A stretch of DNA of 64,000 nucleotides from Gammaproteobacteria bacterium (lineage in GTDB: Bacteria > Pseudomonadota > Gammaproteobacteria > Xanthomonadales > Wenzhouxiangellaceae). The stretch's first letter is position 1; each line of letters begins with the position of its first letter. The notes under the pieces are model-generated. The model did not search any database and was not told the origin of the DNA. It saw only the letters and a list, made by a program, of their open reading frames with translations. The position numbers and the translations under genes were made by a program. The stretch spans positions 1 to 64,000 of the forward strand of contig JAJFKX010000056.1 in the NCBI GenBank assembly GCA_021772985.1. Reading direction: 5' to 3'. Of the stretch, positions 17,889-25,234 are shown one piece after another.

Positions 17889-18335
17889 TTATTCTAAAAC
17901 TGCAATGCATTCAATTTCCACCTGGGCGCCCAGCGCCAGACCATTCACACCCATTGCTGATCGTGCCGGCCGATTGCTGGGAAAAAAACTGACATACACT
18001 TCATTCATAGCACCCCACTCCGACATATCGGCAAGAAACACCGTGCATTTGACCACCTTGTCCATATTGGAACCATATCGCTCAACTGCAGCTTTGATAT
18101 GTTCCATGGTCTGCCTGGTTTGTCCCTGGATTCCTCCCTCGGCCAAATCCCGGGTGCCTGCAATATTGCCTATTTTACCTGCCAAAAACAGCAGGTTACC
18201 GACCTGCACCGCATCTGAAAAAGGCAGGCTGCCGTCGCTGCCCGGAACCGGATGGAAAGTAAGCTCTGTTTTACCACCTGCCATGGCAGCCAAACTGAAA
18301 ACCATGGCTATCGCTAGCGTTACCAATCTCAACAT
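17889..18335 (-). CDS. Exported RidA-family protein
   Basis: 148 residues: a signal peptide (LVTLAIAMVFSLAAMAGG) and a RidA/YjgF fold (LFLAGKIGN, TMEHIKAAVERYGSNMDKVVKCTVFL, GALGAQVEIECIAVLE-like ending). Cytoplasmic RidA hydrolyses reactive enamines and imines from PLP enzymes; an Arg near the C-terminus is usual for that activity, and in this protein the region reads NRPARSAMGVNGLALG, so an Arg is present. Export to the periplasm is unusual and suggests another substrate. AAGGAG precedes the ATG. It lies just downstream of the GMC oxidoreductase on the same strand and may detoxify one of its products. Confidence 0.85.
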   Translation of the reverse strand: MLRLVTLAIAMVFSLAAMAGGKTELTFHPVPGSDGSLPFSDAVQVGNLLFLAGKIGNIAGTRDLAEGGIQGQTRQTMEHIKAAVERYGSNMDKVVKCTVFLADMSEWGAMNEVYVSFFPSNRPARSAMGVNGLALGAQVEIECIAVLE

Positions 18336-18349
18336 ATTAACTCCTTGCT

Positions 18350-20020
18350 TTAAGCTGTTTTTAACTCACCGGCCCGAGCCGATTTGATCAGGTTATCAGC
18401 CGCCCGAAATGCCAGTGCCTGGATCGTCATGGTCGGTTGACCCCGGCCCGAGGTCACCATACTGCTGCCATCACAAAGGTACAGATTGGGTACATCATGC
18501 GCCCGGTGCCAGCGATCAATGACCGACTCTTCAGGATCATCACCCATCCGGCAGGTACCCAGCAAATGTGCACCGATGTTTTGCGGCACAATTTCATCCG
18601 TCCAGACTTTCTCTGCTCCGGCAGCTTCAAGAATTTCCACCGAACGCTGCTGCATAAACCCGGCCATTGCCATATCATCCGGATGATCGTTATAAGTCAG
18701 ACGCATCGCAGCACGACCCCATTGGTCTTTTAGTTCAGGGTCCAGGCTGACGTTGTTAGAGGCCATTGCCAGTGAAGTTGAATTACCCAGCAAAGCCATA
18801 TTCCGCAGGTAGTAGTCTGCCAGCAGGCGTTTATACTCCGCCCCCCACCCCGGCGCATCTGGCGGCAGCCCGCTCAATGCATACATGATCGGATAAGCCT
18901 GCAGAAACGGCCGGGCATCAATCCCGCCGCCGCCATAAAACCCGCGTTTGGGATCACTGTCATAAAAATCCATCACAATCCGTGTGACCTGCACGCTTTT
19001 GTATTCATTTAACGGCTGGCTGAATACTGCATGTGCGGAACTATGCCCATTAAACATCAAATACTTGCCAACTTTACCGCTGGCATTGGCCAACCCATCA
19101 GGATGTCTTGATGATTCAGACAGCAACAGCAAGCGCGGCGTTTCCGCGCCATTGGCAGCCACAATCACCACTTTGGCCTTTTGTGCCTGCTCATTACCAT
19201 CGGCATCCCGATAGACCACTTCATTGACCAGACCCTGTTCATTGGTCTGTAATCGGGTCACCGTCGACAGCGGGCGGATTTCACAATGACCGGTAGCTTC
19301 AGCTTGTGGAATCATGGTGGACAGTGAGGAAGACTTGGCATTAACCTCACAACCAAAGCCCATACAGAATCCACAATGTATACATCCAGGCCGGCCGTTG
19401 TGAGGCTTGGATAAAATCGCCATGGGTGCCGGTTGTGCGTGCAAACCAAGCTTTTTAGCACCTTTTTCCAGCAATACACCGGATGACTTAACCGGTAGCG
19501 GTGGCACCGGATAGGGTTTGGAGCGATAGGGTTCATTAGGGCCGGGCGCACCGGAAACACCGATATCCCAATCCACTTTAGTGTAATACGGTTCCAGCTC
19601 ATCATAGCTGATCGGCCAGTCAGAAAAACCGGTGCCTTGAATACCACCCAGCAGGGTTTTTTCCTTAAAATCCACTGGCCGCAGGCGCCAATAATTACCA
19701 GTAAAATGCGCGCTGCTACCACCCACTGTACGTGCATAAAAAGCCGGCGGTGGTTGGTCTTGAATTTGTGCGGTTTCGCTTTCCAGACGCCTGAAAGTCT
19801 GCGGATCGCCCTTAGTGGCCCCGCTGAGCATTTCATTTTGAAAAATTACTGAAAATTCATCATGAGTGAACTGGTGTGCTTTGCGATAAGGCCCCTGCTC
19901 CAGCACCACCACATCCAAACCGGCCTGGGACAATTCACGGGCCAGTACCCCGCCGGCGGCGCCTGAGCCGATGATCACAAAATCCACCGCTTTACGGGTT
20001 GGGAAAGTCACTGTACTCAT
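18350..20020 (-). CDS. GMC-family oxidoreductase (gluconate dehydrogenase-type)
   Basis: A 556-residue FAD enzyme: the Rossmann motif VIIGSGAAGGVLAREL at the N-terminus, HCGFCMGFGCEVNAKSS in the middle, and a C-terminal NLYLCDGSSMVTSGRGQPTMTIQALA typical of GMC oxidoreductases of the gluconate 2-dehydrogenase large-subunit group. The cysteine-rich stretch is usual for that group. It oxidises an alcohol or sugar, passing electrons to a quinone or cytochrome. The start overlaps the stop of the Tat-exported subunit gene by 4 nt, so the two form a complex. The large subunit has no signal, so it probably leaves the cell as a passenger of its partner. Confidence 0.88.
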   Translation of the reverse strand: MSTVTFPTRKAVDFVIIGSGAAGGVLARELSQAGLDVVVLEQGPYRKAHQFTHDEFSVIFQNEMLSGATKGDPQTFRRLESETAQIQDQPPPAFYARTVGGSSAHFTGNYWRLRPVDFKEKTLLGGIQGTGFSDWPISYDELEPYYTKVDWDIGVSGAPGPNEPYRSKPYPVPPLPVKSSGVLLEKGAKKLGLHAQPAPMAILSKPHNGRPGCIHCGFCMGFGCEVNAKSSSLSTMIPQAEATGHCEIRPLSTVTRLQTNEQGLVNEVVYRDADGNEQAQKAKVVIVAANGAETPRLLLLSESSRHPDGLANASGKVGKYLMFNGHSSAHAVFSQPLNEYKSVQVTRIVMDFYDSDPKRGFYGGGGIDARPFLQAYPIMYALSGLPPDAPGWGAEYKRLLADYYLRNMALLGNSTSLAMASNNVSLDPELKDQWGRAAMRLTYNDHPDDMAMAGFMQQRSVEILEAAGAEKVWTDEIVPQNIGAHLLGTCRMGDDPEESVIDRWHRAHDVPNLYLCDGSSMVTSGRGQPTMTIQALAFRAADNLIKSARAGELKTA

Positions 20021-20622
20021 GCCTCATTCCCTTGTTGCTGTGACCACTCAGCATCGTAGTAACCAAATGGTGGTTGCCAGGCATGTCGGTGATCAAAACC
20101 CAGCAGTTGCCAGCCGATATTGTTCCGATTGCCACCATAACTGCTCATCGCGAACATCCCGACCAAGGTCAGAAACCTGATCAAACCGAATCCGCCGGTA
20201 TTTTCCTGGGCAGTCAGGATATCCTTTTGTTGCTGATCATTGAGCTGATAAAAACTGGTGCCGGCCTGGTGTTTGTCCGCTTCACCATCCAGTTCAGCAA
20301 TCCAACCATTCAATGGATCCACGGCAAAACCTGCATGTGAACTCAATGCCCGGTCAAAAAAATTGACCACCCCGGCTTCACGCGCACCCGGTGTGTCAGT
20401 GGTCGGGATAATTTGTGCGCTGATGGCATCCAGGCTGGCAGCCTGATGTGGGTTCAGAAATGAATAACCGTGTTGCTGTTCAAGATCAGCAGCAGCCTCT
20501 TCTGCTGCTACCAGACACCCCGCCCAATGGCTGCTTAACCATACGCCAAGCGCTGCATTGGAACCGTGACGCAAAAAGCGCCGACGTGAAAAATCCAGTG
20601 TTTCAGGATCGTGCTTTTGCAT
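20017..20622 (-). CDS. Gluconate 2-dehydrogenase subunit 3 family protein
   Basis: About 201 residues with a twin-arginine signal (SRRRFLRHGSNAALG) followed by a subunit-3 fold (FLNPHQAASLDAISAQIIPTTDTPGAREAGVVNFFDRAL). Family members escort the FAD large subunit through the Tat system and stay as a small subunit. The ATG at 20622 is chosen because GGGGAGAGGAG precedes it. It is the first gene of the pair with the GMC oxidoreductase (4-nt overlap). No cytochrome c subunit gene is adjacent, so the electron acceptor is not encoded here. Confidence 0.85.
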   Translation of the reverse strand: MQKHDPETLDFSRRRFLRHGSNAALGVWLSSHWAGCLVAAEEAAADLEQQHGYSFLNPHQAASLDAISAQIIPTTDTPGAREAGVVNFFDRALSSHAGFAVDPLNGWIAELDGEADKHQAGTSFYQLNDQQQKDILTAQENTGGFGLIRFLTLVGMFAMSSYGGNRNNIGWQLLGFDHRHAWQPPFGYYDAEWSQQQGNEA

Positions 20623-20722
20623 CTTATTACTCCTCTCCCCGACTGACAAACTGGACCGATCATAGCATTACGCTGCGATAGATGGTTACACTAGCCACCT
20701 CATATAATCAGGCTTTAAGCGC

Positions 20723-21106
20723 ATGGCTGATGTCGAAACTCAGCAACTGAATGTTTTTGGCGAACTCATAAGCGAATGTAGTTGCAAGCCGATAACCGGC
20801 TGGTATCGGGATGGCCGTTGTGCCACCGACGAACATGATCATGGTCAGCATGTGGTGTGTATTCACGCCACTGAAGAATTCCTTGAATTTTCCAAGACCA
20901 GCGGCAATGACTTATCCACTCCAAGGTCCGAATTTGGCTTTCCCGGGCTTAGACCGGGCGATCAATGGTGTCTGTGTGCGGCACGCTGGTTGCAAGCTCA
21001 CCAGGCCGGCAAAGCGCCGCGTGTACGCCTGGGGGCCACCCATATCAAAGCATTGGACGTCATTCCACTGGAAGTGCTTAAACCCTATGCCTTGGATTTG
21101 TCCTGA
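20723..21106 (+). CDS. DUF2237 family protein
   Basis: A 127-residue protein that matches the well-conserved DUF2237 pattern across its length: NVFGELISECSCKPITGWYRDG, DHGQHVVCIHATEEFLEFS, GNDLSTP, then GLRPGDQWCLCAARW and THIKALDVIPLEVL. The conserved cysteines and histidines suggest a metal or redox site. The biochemical role of the family is not established. It is a single gene, divergent from the gluconate-dehydrogenase-like pair. Confidence 0.9.
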   Translation: MADVETQQLNVFGELISECSCKPITGWYRDGRCATDEHDHGQHVVCIHATEEFLEFSKTSGNDLSTPRSEFGFPGLRPGDQWCLCAARWLQAHQAGKAPRVRLGATHIKALDVIPLEVLKPYALDLS

Positions 21107-21162
21107 AAGAACAGCAAGCCTTTAAGCGCCTGTGCATCCAGCATGCCATTTGTCATCAGGAA

Positions 21163-21260
21163 TGTAGGAGCGGATTTTATCCGCGATTAACGAACCTGAT
21201 TGGTTATTGTCCTCAGACCAATAATTTCCCTATTGATCGCGGATAAAATCCGCTCCTACG
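21163..21260. repeat. REP-like inverted pair (TTT/AAA variant)
   Basis: Facing monomers GTAGGAGCGGATTTTATCCG and the reverse complement, separated by about 55 bp. Both copies carry TTT/AAA in the hairpin centre. It lies between convergent genes. Confidence 0.9.
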
Positions 21261-21296
21261 TAATTGGAAACAGACGGATTTGGAGTGATGCCGTAA

Positions 21297-22529
21297 CTAA
21301 TCGCGCAATTTAAAACCAAGCCCGGCATTCGCCTGCAAACGATCCAGTAATGTTTCACCCAAAGCAACCGAAGGTGTGTAAAACCCACCATCGAGTGCTG
21401 TTTTATCCAACTGACTCAACACCACTGCAGCTTCGCTGATCATCTTGGAAGTTGATCCATAACCAGGATCACGGTCACCGGTAACCTCTGCCTTCAGTGT
21501 CTGGTTATCAGCTGTTTTACCCCATAACAACATTTTGAAGAACCCGGTTTCACGCTGTTCCAGGCTAGGTCCTTCTCCTGGTTTGGGCAGCACAAATTTA
21601 TTCAATATAGCCTTGCCCGGTGCCAACCCGGAAGCAACCAGGAAGGCACCCATCCCCAGTGATACCGTGGTTGCCCGCATCCGGCCGCTGAAACCTTTGC
21701 CCATCAACATGGCTTCGTCATAACTAAACTTATCGCCGTACGGATAACCCGCCAGCGCATTGCTGCGGTTCACAATACGGGTATTGATCGCAGCCATTAC
21801 AAACGGCGCTGTCCAGGCATTAAAATCCGAGTCAAAATGCGGCCCGGACACATACGGCTGGCGTGTTCCTTTGCGGCCATCCGGTGGGCAAATAGCATAC
21901 GGGTTCTTCAATATTGCCGCTACTGATTTATCCCGCCTGGCCTGATCCCCGATAGCCATCATGCTGGCATAGGTGCCGCCACTTAAACCACCTTTGGCTG
22001 CTTTTACCCGCAATTTGACACGTTGCAATGGCTGGCCGAATTTTTCAATGGCGGCCTGCTGTAAAAACCACACCCCCATATCCGATGGAATCGAATCAAA
22101 ACCGCAACAATGCACTATCCGGGCATCGCTGCTGCCGGCAGTTTCACCATGCAGGTCCAGCATCTGCCGCATCCACGGGACTTCGCCGGTCAAATCACAA
22201 TAATCCGTGCCGGCGGCCAAACAGGCAGCCACCAGTTCCGAACCATACAAAGCATATGGCCCCACCGTGGTCAGCACTACCCGGGTCTGGCTGACCAGTG
22301 CATCCAACGATGCCCGGTCATTGCTGTCAGCCTGCAGCAATGGAATTTCCGCGGCCTGCTGGCCCAATTGTTGGCGCACCTGCTCCAGTTTGGCTTGGCT
22401 GCGGCCGGCCATAGCCCAGCGCAGGTCAGCTTGAGTGCCGTACTGCTTTAATAAGTATTCTGCAACCAATTGCCCGGTAAAACCGGTGGCGCCCCATAAG
22501 ATAATGTCGTAATGATGTGCTTGATTCAT
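21297..22529 (-). CDS. Saccharopine dehydrogenase-like oxidoreductase
   Basis: About 410 residues from the ATG at 22529 (a TTG 30 bases upstream is less likely). The N-terminal Rossmann motif YDIILWGATGFTGQLVAEYL and the VVLTTVGPYALYGSELVAACLAAGTDYCDLTGE stretch place it with the saccharopine dehydrogenase-like/trans-acting enoyl reductase group, of which most bacterial members are uncharacterised. It probably uses NAD(P)H on a lipid-like or keto substrate. The hydrophobic VSLGMGAFLVASGLAPG near residue 300 could contact membrane. No operon partner. Confidence 0.82.
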   Translation of the reverse strand: MNQAHHYDIILWGATGFTGQLVAEYLLKQYGTQADLRWAMAGRSQAKLEQVRQQLGQQAAEIPLLQADSNDRASLDALVSQTRVVLTTVGPYALYGSELVAACLAAGTDYCDLTGEVPWMRQMLDLHGETAGSSDARIVHCCGFDSIPSDMGVWFLQQAAIEKFGQPLQRVKLRVKAAKGGLSGGTYASMMAIGDQARRDKSVAAILKNPYAICPPDGRKGTRQPYVSGPHFDSDFNAWTAPFVMAAINTRIVNRSNALAGYPYGDKFSYDEAMLMGKGFSGRMRATTVSLGMGAFLVASGLAPGKAILNKFVLPKPGEGPSLEQRETGFFKMLLWGKTADNQTLKAEVTGDRDPGYGSTSKMISEAAVVLSQLDKTALDGGFYTPSVALGETLLDRLQANAGLGFKLRD

Positions 22530-22673
22530 TGCTTCAGAATACACCAAAGTAGCTCTCAAACTGATTGTTTTTCAATTCGATATGAAAGTACTGACAGTTA
22601 TTCCAGATCGGAATAACGATCAGGTCGGCATACTGTTAAACTGCATTTTTTTAAAACAACCCCGGATCAATCA

Positions 22674-23477
22674 ATGCTGCAACTGCGTATTGGCGGTGTG
22701 CCCGAGCACTTCAATCTGCCCTGGCACCTGTTATTGGAATCGGATAGCCTGGATCAATCAGGTATTACCGCAAGCTGGCAGGATTTTCCAGCAGGCACCG
22801 GCGCCATGGTACAGGCATTAAACGATGACCTGCTGGATATTGCCATCCTGGTGACTGAAGGTGCCGTGGCTGCACATCAGTTACCTGATTGTCAGTTTGA
22901 GATGGCCAGCTTCTACACCACTTCGCCATTGTTATGGGGCATTCATGTTCCGGCGAATTCTAATATCTATACTCAAGCAGATTTACCCGGCCATCGTTAT
23001 GCTATCAGCCGCTACGGTTCCGGCTCCCACCTGATGGCCAGGGTTCATGCTCGCAGCCAGGGCTGGTCACTTGATCAATTGCAGTTTGTATTGGTAGAAA
23101 ATCTGGCTGGTGCACGCCAGGCATTTAGTGAATCACGCGCAGAGATATTTTTCTGGGAACATTTCACCACCAAGCCCTATGTTGATAATGGTGAATTCCG
23201 CTGGTTGGGTGACTTTCCACCACCCTGGCCCGGCTTTGTTATCTGTGTCCGGCAACAACTAATGACCAGCCAACCGGATATCATTATCAAGTTACTGAGT
23301 CTGGTGTTTAATCAGGCGCAGCAGCTGAAACAGGACCGCAATGCCGCACAAATTATCGCTGATCGTTACCGGTTAACACCTGATGATGTAAAGGCATGGC
23401 TGAATACCACCGACTGGAGCAGCCATTGTGATCTTGATCCTGGCGTTTTATTGAGTGTCAAAAAAGCACTGATGTAA
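22674..23477 (+). CDS. Cytoplasmic periplasmic-binding-protein-like (NMT1-type) protein
   Basis: A 267-residue protein with the fold pattern of ABC-type nitrate/sulfonate/thiamine-precursor binding proteins: LRIGGVPEHFNLPWHLLLES at the start, DLLDIAILVTEGAVA, LPGHRYAISRYGSGSHLMA, and ARQAFSESRAEIFFWEHF. It has no signal peptide or lipobox, so it is probably cytoplasmic, acting as an enzyme like Thi5/NMT1 relatives or as a ligand-binding regulator. No ABC transporter genes are adjacent. The MITE-like element begins just after the stop. Confidence 0.65.
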   Translation: MLQLRIGGVPEHFNLPWHLLLESDSLDQSGITASWQDFPAGTGAMVQALNDDLLDIAILVTEGAVAAHQLPDCQFEMASFYTTSPLLWGIHVPANSNIYTQADLPGHRYAISRYGSGSHLMARVHARSQGWSLDQLQFVLVENLAGARQAFSESRAEIFFWEHFTTKPYVDNGEFRWLGDFPPPWPGFVICVRQQLMTSQPDIIIKLLSLVFNQAQQLKQDRNAAQIIADRYRLTPDDVKAWLNTTDWSSHCDLDPGVLLSVKKALM

Positions 23478-23481
23478 TTTA

Positions 23482-23752
23482 GGAACCTCTGATTTAATCA
23501 GGCATGGCCGCGAGCGAGTCATTTTTTATGCAGGACAGTGTCTTTTTGAACACAGGCATAGCGGGCTACGTCAAGTTTAAAAAGTGCTGTCATGCATAAA
23601 AAACGACCGTTCCCCAAGGGGTTACGCTCGAAATGCGCCAATCCTGCGTTGCGTTGTTTGGCAATTGGCTGGTTATTGCACTGCACAACGACGCCTTGTC
23701 TTGACGCATTTCGAGTAGTAACGCGGCCATGCTTGATTAAATCAGAGGCTCC
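23482..23752. mobile_element. MITE-like element with 32-bp terminal inverted repeats
   Basis: The ends are near-perfect inverted repeats: 30 of 32 bases match between 23481-23512 and the complement of 23722-23753, starting AGGAACCTCTGATTTAATCA on the left. TTTA flanks both sides (23478-23481 and 23753-23756) as a possible target duplication. Inside are two more long hairpins, 23521-23604 (TTTTTTATGCAGGACAGTG pairing with its complement) and about 23622-23720 (CTCGAAATGCG / CGCATTTCGAG). No transposase is encoded, and the 78-codon frame inside is an artefact of the structure. Confidence 0.8.
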
Positions 23753-23768
23753 TTTAGCAAGTGACCGG

Positions 23769-24083
23769 CTAAACCTGCCTGCGCCGACTGCTGCAGGTGA
23801 TATTGGTTTTGCGTACTATGTTGCTTAATTCCGGATAAATGATGCACTCAGGATTAGCCTGATAATGATGCTGATTACCGATTTTGGTCATATTCAAAAT
23901 ACCGCTGTCAACCATTCTATCCAGTTCCCGCTTGATGGTAGCAACACCCATACCCGTTAACCTTAGAATTTCATTGGTGTAAAAGCTCTGCGCCGGTTGC
24001 CGGTACAGCAAGCCCAGCAGATTCTGCTGTGTCCGGCTGAATAATACAGCGGCCAACTTATGCATGAATGCCTGATAGATCAT
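23769..24083 (-). pseudogene. Truncated winged-helix regulator (nucleotidyltransferase-linked type)
   Basis: A 104-residue reading frame with a clear winged helix (LLGLLYRQPAQSFYTNEILRLTG, then TIKRELDRMVDSGILNMTKIG, then QHHYQANPECIIYPELSNIVRKT). In relatives this domain is usually followed by a nucleotidyltransferase domain; here the frame ends after a few unrelated residues, 13 bp from the MITE-like element. I infer that the 3' part was lost or frameshifted around the time of insertion. The DNA-binding half may still act, because two operator-like palindromes overlap its start. Confidence 0.6.
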
Positions 24084-24118
24084 TCATATAATATGAACTA
24101 TCATTCACAATGTATGAA
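24083..24118. promoter_or_regulatory. Two operator-like palindromes 21 bp apart
   Basis: TTCATATAATATGAA (24083-24097; perfect 7-bp arms) and TTCACAATGTATGAA (24104-24118; shared TTCA/TGAA ends) begin exactly 21 bp apart, two turns of the helix. They overlap the start of the winged-helix gene on the minus strand, so autoregulation is likely. Confidence 0.65.
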
Positions 24119-24156
24119 CACCCCATTGCCTATTCCTTGTTCTACCCCCGACGGCT

Positions 24157-24339
24157 TTACCGGCTGTTTAGTTTTTTCTCGCGTTGTAAGCGTTGATAAA
24201 TTTCTTCCCGGTAGATGGGAATATCCGGGTCGGCTTCAAAACCCAGACGAATCTGCTTGTAGCTCAATTCCACTACGCAGATTCGTATATCGTCTCCAAT
24301 GTAAATCGCCTCATCTTTGCGGCGTGACAAAATCAGCAT
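24157..24339 (-). CDS. csrA: CsrA-family RNA-binding regulator
   Basis: 60 residues from the ATG at 24339 (preceded by GGGAG), beginning MLILSRRKDEAIYIGDDI and ending with YREEIYQRLQREKK. The RNA-contacting residues of CsrA are kept: Leu 4, Arg 6, Arg 7 and the Arg of REEIYQR. CsrA binds GGA motifs in mRNA leaders to change translation and stability. The central region (IRICVVELSYKQIRLGF) differs from the canonical VTVTVLGVKGNQVRIG, and it lies among accessory regulators rather than beside alaS/recX, so this is likely an extra paralogue. A 17-codon upstream extension in the same frame is rejected. Confidence 0.88.
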   Translation of the reverse strand: MLILSRRKDEAIYIGDDIRICVVELSYKQIRLGFEADPDIPIYREEIYQRLQREKKLNSR

Positions 24340-24420
24340 GTTAGCGCTCCCTTTGGAAATGCTCGCCAGGCAAGCATGGGGCTGTTGCAATCCTATCCCT
24401 TATCCAATTCCACACCCAAA

Positions 24421-24464
24421 AATCCTAAACTGGGATATTGACCATCCTATCCTAGATTGGGATA
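24421..24464. promoter_or_regulatory. Operator pair upstream of XRE gene 1
   Basis: AATCCTAAACTGGGATA (24421-24437) and TATCCTAGATTGGGATA (24448-24464) are imperfect copies of the palindrome TATCCCA-nnn-TGGGATA, with starts 27 bp apart. They precede the first XRE gene and match a second pair 428 bp downstream. Confidence 0.75.
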
Positions 24465-24489
24465 TTTCTCAAATCAGTGGAAATATCTA

Positions 24490-24771
24490 ATGGCTAACAG
24501 GCCCTGGGACCCAAAGCATCAGGCTTTTCGGGAAGCTCTAAAAGATCTGCGCGACAGCAAAGGTATCAAGCAGAAGGAACTTGGCAAAAAGCTTGGCAAG
24601 CATCAGAGCTATATCTCCAAATACGAAAGCGGCGAGCGCAAACTGGGTTACCTGGAGCTGCTGGATGTGCTGGATGTCTGCGGAAATAGCGTGGAAGAAT
24701 TTCATGCACTGTACTTAACCAAAGTGGCTGAACCCAAAGCTGAATACCGGGGCCGCAAGTCAAAAAAATAA
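24490..24771 (+). CDS. XRE-family HTH regulator 1
   Basis: 93 residues from the ATG at 24490. The helix-turn-helix lies around LKDLRDSKGIKQKELGKKLGKHQSYISKYESGERKLGYLELLDVL. It has about 70 percent identity by eye to the following gene, and both are preceded by the same operator pair, so the unit of gene plus control region was duplicated. Autorepression through the TATCCCA-type palindromes is the simple inference. Such small XRE proteins often regulate phage, plasmid or defence loci; no such partner is adjacent apart from the CsrA-like gene on the other strand. Confidence 0.85.
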   Translation: MANRPWDPKHQAFREALKDLRDSKGIKQKELGKKLGKHQSYISKYESGERKLGYLELLDVLDVCGNSVEEFHALYLTKVAEPKAEYRGRKSKK

Positions 24772-24848
24772 GCGTCTGCGGCACTGCGGACAACATTATG
24801 AATCCAGCACCGCCGCTAGCTTTGCATCTCTTTTTCAGCACCTGAAAT

Positions 24849-24892
24849 TATCCCAAACTGGGATACCAGCACCATCATCCTAGATTGGGATA
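24849..24892. promoter_or_regulatory. Operator pair upstream of XRE gene 2
   Basis: TATCCCAAACTGGGATA (24849-24865) is a perfect palindrome with 7-bp arms; CATCCTAGATTGGGATA (24876-24892) is the second copy. The 27-bp spacing equals that of the first pair, so the architecture is conserved after duplication. Confidence 0.8.
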
Positions 24893-24916
24893 TCTCCTGA
24901 ATAGGTGAAATATCCA

Positions 24917-25204
24917 ATGATCAACAAGCTCTGGGATTCGAAACACCAGGCTTTTCAGCTGGCACTGAAGGAATTGCGCAACAGCAAGGGACTAAAACAA
25001 AAAGAACTTGGTGAGAAGCTCGGCAGACATCAAAGTTATATCTCAAAATATGAAACTGGTGAACGCAAATTGGATTATCTGGAGTTACTGGATATTCTGG
25101 ACGCCTGTGAAAACACGGTGGCAGAATTTCATGCGCTGTATCTGACCAAAGTGGCTGAAACCCGGGGCGAATATATTCATCACCAACCAAAAAAACAGCG
25201 TTGA
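24917..25204 (+). CDS. XRE-family HTH regulator 2
   Basis: 95 residues from the ATG at 24917, preceded by AGGTGA. Close paralogue of the upstream gene (ALKELRNSKGLKQKELGEKLGRHQSYISKYETGERKLDYLELLDIL); the helix 3 residues differ little (HQSYISKYE in both), so both should bind the same operator. The C-terminal tails differ (ETRGEYIHHQPKKQR against EPKAEYRGRKSKK). Two regulators sharing operators would form a cross-regulating pair. Confidence 0.85.
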   Translation: MINKLWDSKHQAFQLALKELRNSKGLKQKELGEKLGRHQSYISKYETGERKLDYLELLDILDACENTVAEFHALYLTKVAETRGEYIHHQPKKQR

Positions 25205-25234
25205 ACAAACAGCAGTAAATGCGCTGAACACTAT

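Noticed and set aside
23592-23828. 78-codon reading frame
   Set aside because: It lies inside the MITE-like hairpins and has no ribosome-binding site; an effect of the palindrome.
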